IMG/VR virus record: IMGVR_UViG_3300012036_000004
Coordinates: 37,736-101,735 of that record
DNA length: 64,000 nt
Origin: a virus
Strand: one strand, 5' to 3'
Positions 52,231 through 61,400 of this stretch are shown here, one piece after another. Numbering within the stretch: position 1 is the first letter of the stretch; each line of letters starts with the position of its first letter. The notes under the pieces are model-generated. The model saw nothing but the letters and a program-made list of their open reading frames with translations. It did not search any database and was not told where the DNA came from. Made by a program: the position numbers and the translations under genes.

Positions 52231-52610
52231 TCACCTATCCCTTGGCGTGCTCCAACGATGTTACCGCCGAATGCACCGCCTGCTAGTCCCAGAAGTCCCA
52301 GACCCAACGCTTTGCGCGGGTCTCCTTTCATTGCTCGACCGATACCGTATCCGATACCGCCGCCTGCTGCACCTCCCCCGATCATACCCACGCCAGAGCC
52401 GAAACCGGCCGACGCTACGTCGCCCATGTCGCCGCCTCCGAGTCCTGCGCCGATTGCAGCGCCGAGCGGTCCGGGAACAAACGTCGCTCCCAGGGTTGCA
52501 CCGGTTCGCGCGCCTGATTTGTCTTCTTCCATGCCGAGTGCGCCTTTGGCTTCGTCCAGAATGCCTGCGCACTTCATGAAGGTGTAATAGCCGTTTTCGA
52601 AGGGAGTCAT
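52227..52610 (-). CDS. Tagged glycine-rich protein (127 aa)
   Basis: Starts MTPFENGYYTFMKCA. From ~35 on it is dominated by Gly/Ala hydrophobic stretches (GATLGATFVPGPLGAAIGAG, GMIGGGAAGGGIGYGIG), similar to glycine-zipper membrane proteins. It may form or contact a membrane channel. Coupled by overlap on both sides. Confidence 0.7.
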   Translation of the reverse strand: MTPFENGYYTFMKCAGILDEAKGALGMEEDKSGARTGATLGATFVPGPLGAAIGAGLGGGDMGDVASAGFGSGVGMIGGGAAGGGIGYGIGRAMKGDPRKALGLGLLGLAGGAFGGNIVGARQGIGE

Positions 52611-52840
52611 GTCGCGTCCTTTACTTGTGCGGTGTCCATGCTTCCTGCTCCAGGTCCAGTGCCCGCAGCAGTGACGTGCTCACTCAGGTCTTCCATCTTA
52701 ATGTCTTTGATTTCGTCGGGAACGTCGAGCTCGACTTCCGCGTCGCCCATAAGCGTCTCGAGCTTGGCGCCAATCAGATCGGCCGCCATGTCCGAGGCGA
52801 GCTTCATGAAACTGTAGTAGCCTTGTTCGTACGGTGTCAT
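52607..52840 (-). CDS. Tagged acidic small protein (77 aa)
   Basis: I start at the tag MTPYEQGYYSFMKLA (52840) rather than an in-frame ATG six codons upstream. The rest is helical and acidic (GDAEVELDVPDEIKDIKMED). No further family is recognised. Confidence 0.7.
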   Translation of the reverse strand: MTPYEQGYYSFMKLASDMAADLIGAKLETLMGDAEVELDVPDEIKDIKMEDLSEHVTAAGTGPGAGSMDTAQVKDAT

Positions 52841-52848
52841 CGTGTGTC

Positions 52849-53625
52849 CTAGCTCCAATAGCTCTCATTCGACGCCCAGGCAGGTTGAGCTGCTTGCCGC
52901 TTAAACTCCGGCGCCTCCGAAGGAAGCGGGCTGCTACGTACCTTGTTGCGGATGAACCGATCGGGTCGTGTGATTTTGTCGAGAAGACCGGCATGTTTGA
53001 GGTGCTCAGGCATCTCAACGTCGAGGCGGACCCGAGGAAGCATGCCACGTTCGTTGGCGTGGTGAAGACCGGCCGCTCCTGCGCCGAGTGCGCCGAGTCC
53101 GCCGGCAGCCATCAACGCCGGGGTGTAGTCAGGCTCTGCATTGCGCTCCATCACGCCCTTGCCCACGTTGTAGGCGGCGTGCCCGGTCGCTGCGGCGCCC
53201 AGAAGACCCAAAAGTGCAGTACCCGGATGGCGTCGAAGGTGTTGCGGGAGGTCGCTGAGCGCTCGACTCAGGACTTTTCCGCGTCGGCCTTGTCCTTGAA
53301 CCAGGTCTACGAGGTCTTCGACTGGGAGTCCGTCCTCCATCGCTACTTGCGGGAGTCGTTTCCCGGTGTAAACGTTTTTGAGGCCTTCGAGAACACCTGC
53401 GCCGCTGTCGGGCGGAATTCTTTTCAGTCCCAGAAGCTGATCTGCAGTCACCGGTGCGTGTGCGAGACCTACCCCGAGACCCAAACCGTGCAGTGCCATC
53501 TGCGAGTCGGTTTGCTCCCCTTTGACGGCACGAATCGTATTCTTCAGGTCATCGCCGTTTCCAGCGAACCCGGCGAATCCAGCCGTCTTTAGAAACAAAA
53601 AATAACCCTGCTCGAACGGGTCCAT
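52849..53625 (-). CDS. Tagged protein with Gly/Ala segment (258 aa)
   Basis: Starts MDPFEQGYFLFLKTAG with AGAGGAG upstream. It contains VEDLVDLVQGQGRRGKVLSR, a hydrophobic HPGTALLGLLGAAATGHAAY and a LMAAGGLGALGAGAAGLHHA helix. It is the longest tagged protein without another enzyme domain. First gene of the tagged run in transcription order. Confidence 0.7.
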   Translation of the reverse strand: MDPFEQGYFLFLKTAGFAGFAGNGDDLKNTIRAVKGEQTDSQMALHGLGLGVGLAHAPVTADQLLGLKRIPPDSGAGVLEGLKNVYTGKRLPQVAMEDGLPVEDLVDLVQGQGRRGKVLSRALSDLPQHLRRHPGTALLGLLGAAATGHAAYNVGKGVMERNAEPDYTPALMAAGGLGALGAGAAGLHHANERGMLPRVRLDVEMPEHLKHAGLLDKITRPDRFIRNKVRSSPLPSEAPEFKRQAAQPAWASNESYWS

Positions 53626-53683
53626 AAAATCTCCTCTGTGATGGAGACACCATACCGTCGAGCAGGGTCCAAGCCAAGCGGTC

Positions 53684-53698
53684 GTTTACGGGGTAAAC
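53684..53698. repeat. GTTTAC-GGG-GTAAAC palindrome, site 6 (intergenic)
   Basis: The only copy outside genes, in the 74-base gap between the lipoprotein and tagged genes. In RNA it would be a hairpin with a GGG or CCC loop. Confidence 0.7.
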
Positions 53699-53699
53699 G

Positions 53700-53942
53700 C
53701 TACTCGGACTCGTCGGCCTCCTTGGCCTCTTCCGTGGCAGCCTTGCTGGCACCATCCGTGGCTTCTTCCGTGGCGGCATCTGCGCCAGTGTCACCCGATG
53801 GGGTGGCAGCGGCATCTTCTTGTGCTCCTGCGTCGACTTCGGCGACTGCATCGCTGTCCGGCATGACGTCGGACGACTTCTTCTCACATGCAGTGGCCAT
53901 AACGGCGAACACGGCAAACATAATCAGTAGGTGCTTTTTCAT
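53700..53942 (-). CDS. Small lipoprotein (80 aa)
   Basis: MKKHLLIMFAVFAVMATAC is a signal peptide ending in a lipobox-like ATAC; the mature part starts CEKKSSD and is an Ala/Glu/Asp/Thr-rich, probably disordered tail with repeats (TEEATDGASKAATEEAKEA). Candidates are an outer-membrane spanin or a superinfection-exclusion lipoprotein. It suggests a Gram-negative host. Confidence 0.7.
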   Translation of the reverse strand: MKKHLLIMFAVFAVMATACEKKSSDVMPDSDAVAEVDAGAQEDAAATPSGDTGADAATEEATDGASKAATEEAKEADESE

Positions 53943-53974
53943 GATGTTCCTTGGGTTCTATTCATACGCCGTCG

Positions 53975-56821
53975 CTACGCCTTGAATGGCTGCAGCGAGT
54001 TGTAGACCTTGCGTCGAAATGCGAGCAGTCTCTCTTCCCAATTGCGGCGCGTGTCCGTTCCAACGGGTCCGCAGGGTAGACCGTCTGCGCTCAGATTAAT
54101 AGGCTCAACAGGAACAGCGCTGAGGTTGAAGATTTTCACGTAATATTGCGCGCCTTTACCTTCCTTCTTGTTGCTCGGAGATCGGACTCCGTCTCGAACT
54201 CCTCGTGCTCCCTGAAGGTCGATGTACTGGTCAAGCGTGCAGATGGGGCGGCTTCCGTACGCAAAGGCTTTCAGCGAGTTGTTCATCAGCGGCTGGTATG
54301 AATCGTTGACGACGTAGGTCGGCGGCTCGGCGGTCTCGATATTCGGCGTGCCTTTGAGTAGCGGCTGCCCCGAGCTCCCCCGGAGTTCGCGGTTCAACTG
54401 GGCCGCATCGCGTTTTTTAGCTGCCTCGAGCTCAGCAGTCAGCTCAGAGAACTCTTCAACCTTTCGGTCGTAGGCATCTCGCGTCCCTGGCGAGTACTGA
54501 CGACGCTGAGCAGCGACAATCGTCGACAGGTCCTTCTTCGCCTGCTCGATGTCCGACGCGATGTCTTGCGGAGACCGATCGGTCTGCACTGCGTCTTCAG
54601 GGGGCTCCGTGAACCCGATGCGTTCCACTGTTCCATCCGGCTGGCGAATGCTGAGCACGTTGAAGATGTCGAAAATGATGGGGTCAGGCGTCGTAACCCC
54701 GGTGTCGCCCCAAAACATCGTCTGATAGTACTCGCGCGCCGGGTTGTTCACCTGGAAACGCTCTCGCAGCTCTCGAATCGGGTGTTGCGGGACCGCAGAC
54801 GGGGTCTCGGCCGTAATCTCAGTTACCCCGTCTTCGAAGTACTGGTCGCTCAGCGTCTGAAAGAACTCGCCGAACGTCTGCGCGTGGGTAAACGACACGC
54901 TCGTCGACATGCTCTCCTGTCCAAACTGGTGCTGGACCGATGTGAAGTAGCAGAACACGTGGTTGTTCGATTCTTCGTTGTCGATGACTACGCCAGGCAG
55001 CCCAGCCACCACATTCGGGTTGTACGGACCTGCGATGCCTCCGTTTCGCCGGCTTGCACGGGTTCGTTCGTGTTCGTAACGAGCGTAGATGCGCTGAATC
55101 GAGCCTTCCTGGTTCGGTGGACCCGAGCCGCGGTTTGCGAGGTGCCCAAACCAGGGCGGCGTCGTAATCTGATTGTAGACAGGGCCCTTGAAGTACTCCT
55201 CGAACTGAATCAGGAAGTTGTGGTGGTTGATTTTGGCGCCGGTTTGCCGGTCCACCAGGCGTTGGTTAGCCTGAAGCGGGTAACCCACTGTCAGAGCAAA
55301 CTTATCAAGCGCTGTCTTCGACGCTGACTGGCCTCCGTCGTTCAAAAGGTTGTAGATGTGCGGATCACCGATATAGGTCCGGGTCGGCTGAAGTGCAAAG
55401 TTCTCATCGTAGGTGAACTGCTCGTACATGCTCGGCCAGTAGACATTGAAACTCGGCGGCACCGAGAAAATCGTCTGCGGCTTCGTCATGTAGGACGCTA
55501 GCACCTTCTCAGACCCCTGCGCGTTGCTGGTAAGAAACCGCGTCTTCGTAACGGCTTCTTCTTTGGCCTGCTCCGCCTGTGCGACCCGTTGCTTTTGTCG
55601 CTCGAGCGCATCTTTGGTGCCGGGCGTCGGGTTTCGTTCTACAACGGCTTCCTGCTTCTTGAGCGCCTCTCGCGCATCCCGTAGCGCCTGGTCTGCTTCG
55701 ACGACGGGCTCCTGGAACGCGCTGTAGTCTCCTCCCTGAATCTTGAAGTTCTCCAGGTCCTCCTGCAGCGACACCACGAGCTGTGCTTGCTGTCGAAATA
55801 GCTCGTTGATCTCTTCAGTGGCGTTACTGCGTTGTGCGGCCGAAATCTCGGTCAGGCGTGCCCGCTCTTGCTTGAGTTCGTTCTGCAGTTCTTCGAGACT
55901 GACGTCGGAACGCTGTGTGTTCTGGAACTCTACCGAGGCAGGCTCGTTCGCGTCTGATTTGAATCCACCGATCACCTCTCGAGTGGCCTGATTGACGTTG
56001 AGCACCGGAGGATTCGGCAGCATCGCCAGCTCGTAGTAGACGTGCTGGAAGATGTTCTGGATAACCTGGTACATCGACCCGGTCATACCCAGTCGAGACG
56101 CTGCATCGGCCAATGCGTTGGTGCCCTCGGTGTACTGAGCCGCCCGGAAGATGGGAAACGCCGGCACTTCGCCTGTCGGAGCTACGGTCTCCACGTAGGC
56201 GCTGGGCACGAAGCGTTTACTGAACTGGGTTCGCTGGTTCCACGGCTTGAACCACTCCGTGATGATGACCGAGCGCTCGTTAGTAATGACCGTGTCGTCA
56301 AGCAGCAGGCGAAGCACGTTCTCGACGACGTCGTAAGGTCGCTTGATGTCGCCGTCGCCCGTCAGACCTGCACGCAGCAGAGAATGGTGCGGGGCAAACG
56401 GATTGACGACGCCACTGGCTGCCGCCTGGTCTTGTCCGACAGACCCTTTGGAGATAGACGCCAGGGTGGCGATGAAATGCGGGAAGATGCGCCCCAGTGC
56501 CTCGATCAGGTCGACTGCGGTGAACGAAATCGAGCGGCCTGTTGCTGTAGAGCGGTACTGGTACGCTACAATCTCGCCGTCAAACGCCAGGCGGAACGGA
56601 TCGCCTTCTTCAGGGTTGTTCGTCGAGCGGTACGGGTCGATGGCGAAGATAGTGACGCGCACGCGGTCGTCTGCCCCGACGCGCTGCATGATTTTGTCGG
56701 CCGGAATGGAGATCGACGCCTGCGGTATCTGCCACACACCGCTACTGACGCTGCAGCTCGTCGCAGGGATCTCAATCCCGTTGAAATAGACCACCCAACC
56801 CGCTCTGACATGATCTGACAT
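53975..56821 (-). CDS. Baseplate hub-like protein with coiled coil (948 aa)
   Basis: N-terminal ~120 residues resemble hub gpD/gp27 domains: GWVVYFNGIEIPATSCSVSS, ASISIPADKIMQRVGADDRV and FRLAFDGEIVAYQYRS...RSISFTAVDLIEAL. Residues ~350-470 are a long coiled coil. The C-terminal third includes YYVKIFNLSAVPVEPINLSA. I start at ATG 56821 (TAATG overlap with the upstream gene); a longer start at 56929 would run back into that gene. It would link tail tube and baseplate. Confidence 0.7.
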   Translation of the reverse strand: MSDHVRAGWVVYFNGIEIPATSCSVSSGVWQIPQASISIPADKIMQRVGADDRVRVTIFAIDPYRSTNNPEEGDPFRLAFDGEIVAYQYRSTATGRSISFTAVDLIEALGRIFPHFIATLASISKGSVGQDQAAASGVVNPFAPHHSLLRAGLTGDGDIKRPYDVVENVLRLLLDDTVITNERSVIITEWFKPWNQRTQFSKRFVPSAYVETVAPTGEVPAFPIFRAAQYTEGTNALADAASRLGMTGSMYQVIQNIFQHVYYELAMLPNPPVLNVNQATREVIGGFKSDANEPASVEFQNTQRSDVSLEELQNELKQERARLTEISAAQRSNATEEINELFRQQAQLVVSLQEDLENFKIQGGDYSAFQEPVVEADQALRDAREALKKQEAVVERNPTPGTKDALERQKQRVAQAEQAKEEAVTKTRFLTSNAQGSEKVLASYMTKPQTIFSVPPSFNVYWPSMYEQFTYDENFALQPTRTYIGDPHIYNLLNDGGQSASKTALDKFALTVGYPLQANQRLVDRQTGAKINHHNFLIQFEEYFKGPVYNQITTPPWFGHLANRGSGPPNQEGSIQRIYARYEHERTRASRRNGGIAGPYNPNVVAGLPGVVIDNEESNNHVFCYFTSVQHQFGQESMSTSVSFTHAQTFGEFFQTLSDQYFEDGVTEITAETPSAVPQHPIRELRERFQVNNPAREYYQTMFWGDTGVTTPDPIIFDIFNVLSIRQPDGTVERIGFTEPPEDAVQTDRSPQDIASDIEQAKKDLSTIVAAQRRQYSPGTRDAYDRKVEEFSELTAELEAAKKRDAAQLNRELRGSSGQPLLKGTPNIETAEPPTYVVNDSYQPLMNNSLKAFAYGSRPICTLDQYIDLQGARGVRDGVRSPSNKKEGKGAQYYVKIFNLSAVPVEPINLSADGLPCGPVGTDTRRNWEERLLAFRRKVYNSLQPFKA

Positions 56822-57282
56822 TATACGCTGACCAAGAATCCGAGATCGTTGTACGCACCTACGACACACATCCCAGCAACGACCTGAACTCGGTATCGCC
56901 CGTCGTCCTGAAGGAACGTATCGAGCCACATGTCCGTAATTGCCGGGTCCAGCCCCGCATTGCGAAGGTCAGCCATCGCAGGCCGCACCACTCCGTAGTA
57001 TGGGGCAAGCGTTCGGTCAACCTCGAGCAGACGACGCTTCGTTCTAAAAAGAGTCGACCGGTAGACGTCGGAGAAGTAACCCTCGAACAGCGCCCCGGGC
57101 TCAAACTGCGCCGCAATCTGCACCAGTCGGCGTGCGCGAGCCGTAGCGTTGTTGTCCGTCAGAGTCAGGGGCAGTGCGACTTGCAGCAGATTATCGAGAC
57201 GGCGAATGCTTACGCCGTTGATGAGCTGCTCTTCGAGTGCTGTCGTCACCAGGTCTGTGTCCTCGGCGTACTCATCAGGCAT
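56821..57282 (-). CDS. Tail/baseplate small protein (153 aa)
   Basis: Helical N-terminus (LVTTALEEQLINGVSIRRLD) and mixed C-terminus (YRVQVVAGMCVVGAYNDLG). It lies between the 316-aa and hub-like genes with overlaps at both ends. Size and place suit a tail initiator or T4 gp53/gp48-like role; this is inference. Confidence 0.6.
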   Translation of the reverse strand: MPDEYAEDTDLVTTALEEQLINGVSIRRLDNLLQVALPLTLTDNNATARARRLVQIAAQFEPGALFEGYFSDVYRSTLFRTKRRLLEVDRTLAPYYGVVRPAMADLRNAGLDPAITDMWLDTFLQDDGRYRVQVVAGMCVVGAYNDLGFLVSV

Positions 57283-58225
57283 TCAAGAGCTCCGGTGGAG
57301 GAAGCGGCACCTGCGAGCCTGAGCGGAACAGGTCTTCTGTGCGCTGGTTGGTGGGTACCACGCCGGTCTTCTCTTCGATTTCAGCCGGGTTGTAGCCCGT
57401 ACGAATCCCCAGGTCGAGGTCAGGGACCAGATTGCCTGTCTGAGCGCGTTGCCGAGCGTCCCCAAGCGAGGGAAGCGTCAGTGTTTCGCTCTGCAGCGTC
57501 TGGTCATCCAGCGAATCGAGCTGCGAGTCCTGCTGTTGACGTAGAATGTCTCGTGCGCTTGCGAGCTCGAGCGACTCCGTGACTCGAACGGCGACCTGGA
57601 CCTCTTTGACCAACAGCGAGAAGCTACCGGAGACCGAGAGCTCGTTGCTCGCCCTGAGCGCTGTCTGCGTATTGGTCAGAGAACCGATGACACGTCGAGT
57701 GTCGTAGGCCAACGTGACGGGCGTACCTGCCTCAGCGAGTCGAGTTCCGCGGATGATGTTCTCGTAGACGATGTTCCAGGCGTCGTACCACTCATCCTGC
57801 TGCGAGTTGATGAGCCCGATCTGATAGGACCACACCGGAGCGGCCTGCCCGAAGAAATAAGCGATGTGCCCGTCGCTCAGAACCTCGGAGACCTGTACCT
57901 TCTCGCGAAGTGGCTCTTGGGCTGCCTGCAGGAAGAAGCTCAGGTAGCCCTTTCCGCCGCTCGAGCCGAACGTTCGTGCCATCGCCTGTGCGTACCCTCT
58001 CGCTCGAGGCGGGATAGCATCCAGGTAGTTCCGGTAGGCTGCCGGGTCCGAAATATCGATGTACAGCCGAGCCTGTGTATCCAGCGTCTCCAGGTGGTTC
58101 GATGCGTTGTACTTCGGCGTAGCTGCCGGGTACGTCGCATAGACTCCTTTCTGCGCGTTGGGGTCGTCGCTGTTGAGCTGTTTGTCGGGCGCCGGATCAT
58201 TTCCGCCGTAAATAGGACCGCTCAT
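57275..58225 (-). CDS. Structural tail protein (316 aa)
   Basis: Disordered first ~45 residues, then ARLYIDISDPAAYRNYLDAI, a WSYQIGLINSQQDEWYDAWN block and SVSGSFSLLVKEVQVAVRVT. The C-terminal ~60 residues look flexible (PLPPPELLNA end). Eight-base overlap with the next gene. Position after the tape-measure gene fits a baseplate or tail-tube-end protein. Confidence 0.65.
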   Translation of the reverse strand: MSGPIYGGNDPAPDKQLNSDDPNAQKGVYATYPAATPKYNASNHLETLDTQARLYIDISDPAAYRNYLDAIPPRARGYAQAMARTFGSSGGKGYLSFFLQAAQEPLREKVQVSEVLSDGHIAYFFGQAAPVWSYQIGLINSQQDEWYDAWNIVYENIIRGTRLAEAGTPVTLAYDTRRVIGSLTNTQTALRASNELSVSGSFSLLVKEVQVAVRVTESLELASARDILRQQQDSQLDSLDDQTLQSETLTLPSLGDARQRAQTGNLVPDLDLGIRTGYNPAEIEEKTGVVPTNQRTEDLFRSGSQVPLPPPELLNA

Positions 58226-58452
58226 CGGGACACCCTCTGGGTCACAGTCGGAATGAAGGTCTTCTGGTCAACCAGAAGCTGCGCTCGAGACACCAGGCTC
58301 GGCATGGTAATCTTGGCTCGCTGTCGAACGCGGTGGTTCTGCGTGATATTGCGGTGATACATGCGAAGAACCTCAGGCGCGCGGGCGTGCACGAGCTTGT
58401 AGGTCTGCTGTCGAATCTGAGGACGCTGTGCTGTGGAGTTGATGACTGGCAT
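58222..58452 (-). CDS. Small basic tail protein (76 aa)
   Basis: Arg/Gln/His-rich (QRPQIRQQTYKLVHARAPEV, RNITQNHRVRQRAKITMP). It links the tape-measure gene and the 316-aa gene by base overlaps. Unknown, probably virion. Confidence 0.6.
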   Translation of the reverse strand: MPVINSTAQRPQIRQQTYKLVHARAPEVLRMYHRNITQNHRVRQRAKITMPSLVSRAQLLVDQKTFIPTVTQRVSR

Positions 58453-61400
58453 CAGAAGTTCCTGGGTGTCTTAGGTGTTTCACGGGGAGAGCCGCCGCTT
58501 CCTCGTTGCTTCTCCATCATGGAGTCCGCTCCGCTCTTTGACAAATTCGAGTTCAGCGTGTTCACAGCGCTTGTCAGGTTGCCTATCGCGCCTGTGTTCT
58601 GCCGGGTCGCGCCGTTGAGCGAAGCGAAGATCTTACGCTGAGCCTGGATTCTGGCCGCTTGTTCTTGAGTCGCTGCGTTCGTAGCGCCTTTCTTCGAGGA
58701 CAGCTCGATGCTGCCTGAGCCTGCACCCGTCTCCTGAGCGGTGAGTGCTGCAAATTCATTGAGGGCCTCGTCCGACATGTCACCTGATTTGGCCAATGCG
58801 ACAGCTTCGTCGCCGAGCACCGATCGGTACTGCTCCAGCGTGTCTCCTTCGGCCGTTGCAACGCGGGACATCAAGTCTTCATCGTCCTCCACGCCCTCTG
58901 TAAGCGACCCATCGACGTCTCCGAGTGCCGCCCGTGTTGCTGCGAAGCGTTCTACTGATTTGACGCCTTCCCCAGCAGTCTGGACCTGGCCGAGCGTCTG
59001 CTCCATGTGCTTGAGCATCTCTTCGGGAGACATCTTGTTCATGTCGCCCATCGACTTGCCGCCGCCAACGAATCCCTCGATGTTGGCGATGAGCGCATCC
59101 CGCGTCTCGGGCTTCATATTCGCAACGAGCTTCTTGGCGTTCTCGAACTTCGCATGAGCCTGGTCGTCGACTTTTACGAGCTCTTTGAACAGACGTTCGG
59201 CTACCTGACGGTTCTCAGAGCCGCCTTTCTGCAACAGAGCAGCGATAGCGAGATACTTCCGTGATCCCTCGGTGCCTGATCCAGCGATAGCTGTGACCGC
59301 TTCCTTTTCCCCTCGGCTCAGGTCGTCATATTCATCCAGACCCACGGTGTCGAGTGCCTCGTTCAGGCGATCTCCCGCTGCAGCGCCGCTTCTGAGGTAC
59401 TGCTGACCAATGCGTTCTGTCATTCCAGCACGCGTCACGTCTCGGAACTTCGTTTCGAACTCCTGAGCGTCCTCGTTGGTCATAAACAGGGTCGCTTCTT
59501 TGATGAGAGCGCCTTTAGCCTCTGGGCTCAGATTGCGAATCTCTCGAACCGACTTGCCAGTGGCTTCGGCGAGTCGTTCGTCGCTCATCGCCTTGTCGTC
59601 CGTATCGAACACATTCGTGTCGAACAACATCTTCACGCCGCTCTGGCCAAGACCCTTCGACTCGAGCCATTCTTCGCCCTGGCCTGCGCCTAGCGCCGAG
59701 CCTGCTTCTACGAGGCCATCTCGTCCTAGTAGTGACTCGAGCTCCGCGCGTCCCTCCGCAAGGGCTTCTGTGTCCCCTCCGAACGCTATTTTGTGTGCGC
59801 GGATCAGTGCGTCGTCCTGGCGTCGTCTGTCTTCGGTGGACTGTGTGCCTTGCCCGGCGAGACCCATGATATTCAGCAGGCTATCTTCGTTCTGCCCTGC
59901 CATGTCCTGAATCGTCCCAATGACGCCGCCTCGATTGCGTAGATACCGACTCATGGCTCGCTCATCGCCAAAGACGGCAGTCTGGCGATCGATGGCGCCG
60001 CCTGCAGCTTCCAGTCCGCCTCGAAGCCCTTGCCCTACCGCAGTGTCTCCGAGTAAGGCTCGTTGATGCTCCGTCACACCCAGCGTTCCGAGCGCCATCG
60101 AGCCTCGAACGAGTTTGTTGTCGAAGATCTGCGTGACGGTATCGCTTCGGTATTCTTGCGTAGTGCCCTGGTCGCCTCGAAGGCCCTGCACGCCAGAGAA
60201 TCCTTCGACATCGACCCCGCGAGTGAAGCGCGTCACGCCGACTGCTTGCAAACGTCGGTCTTCTTCGAGCTGGGTAAAGAAATCCGACACCTCTCGTTGT
60301 TTGCGATCGAGGAAACTTGTCGGGCCTTCGAAATTGATGCCCTGTCTGGCCAAAAACCCTGCGCTTCCCACTCCCGCTCGATCTTGCTTATCCGCCTCGA
60401 ACTCTCTGCGTCGCATTTCGGCGTCCATCTGGGACACCACGCCCTGCTGAAATTTCCGATCGGACATTCGACCGACGAGGGCGCCGACCTCTTCGTCGTA
60501 GAGGCTCGTAGCGGCGGCTCGCACGCTTAGCTGACCTCCGGTTTGCTTGGACAGGTCCATAGCGGCCTGTAGCGCAGCACGTTGCACGCCTTCCGGGCCC
60601 ATTTGCTTGCCGAGCTGCGTCGTGAGCTCCTTCATTTGACTGAGCATGTCGGCCAGGTCCGTTGGCGACATGTCTCGATTGGCTCCCTGGCGTAGTGCTT
60701 CCTCGTACCCGATCTCTCCGGACGTCAGCTTGTCGACGCGGCTCTGGTCGATGGTAAATCGTCCCGTGTTCGGGTTCCGGTCTCCTACGACGTAGCTCAT
60801 CAACGGTTTGGACACCTTCGATAAGTACGCGGCGTTGAGTTCGGCCATCGTCTGGCCTACGCCTTCGGTACCGCCGTACAAGTCGAGGTCTTGCTCACTG
60901 AATGCGCCTCCAGCTACGAGTTGGCGTGACTGCGATGCCGTAAACATCCGGGTCTGCATACCGATGCCTGCGCCGAGTCCCGATGCCTTGAACATCTGCG
61001 CGCCTTGCAGGCCTTCGTTCTGCATGAGCTGGTCAATGTCCATGCCAGCCATGCGAGCGTACTGATCCATGTTGCGAACTGCCTGCTGCTGGTCAGCGAG
61101 GCCGATTCCCATTCGACTGAGTGCTCCCATCTTCTTGATGTTGTTCATGAAGTCCGGGTCGCCCGTAATCTCGGCGATAGACCCTAACACCTTGGACATC
61201 GTCTTCGTCGTCTCAACGATCTGGTCTGCATTCTGAGCCCAGTCCATCAGACCCTGCTCACCGCCTGCCTGCATGAGGTTGATCGCGTCTTTTCGCGTCA
61301 GATTCCCGCCGCTCTGGTCTGCAATCGAATCCATGCCGCGCGTTAGGCGCTGCGCGGCTACGCCAGAGAGCCCGGTGCCGCTAATGTCGACATCTGTCCC

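Noticed and set aside
56822-56929. Longer start for the hub-like protein
   Set aside because: It would run through the 3' end of the upstream gene; TAATG coupling at 56821 is the better start.
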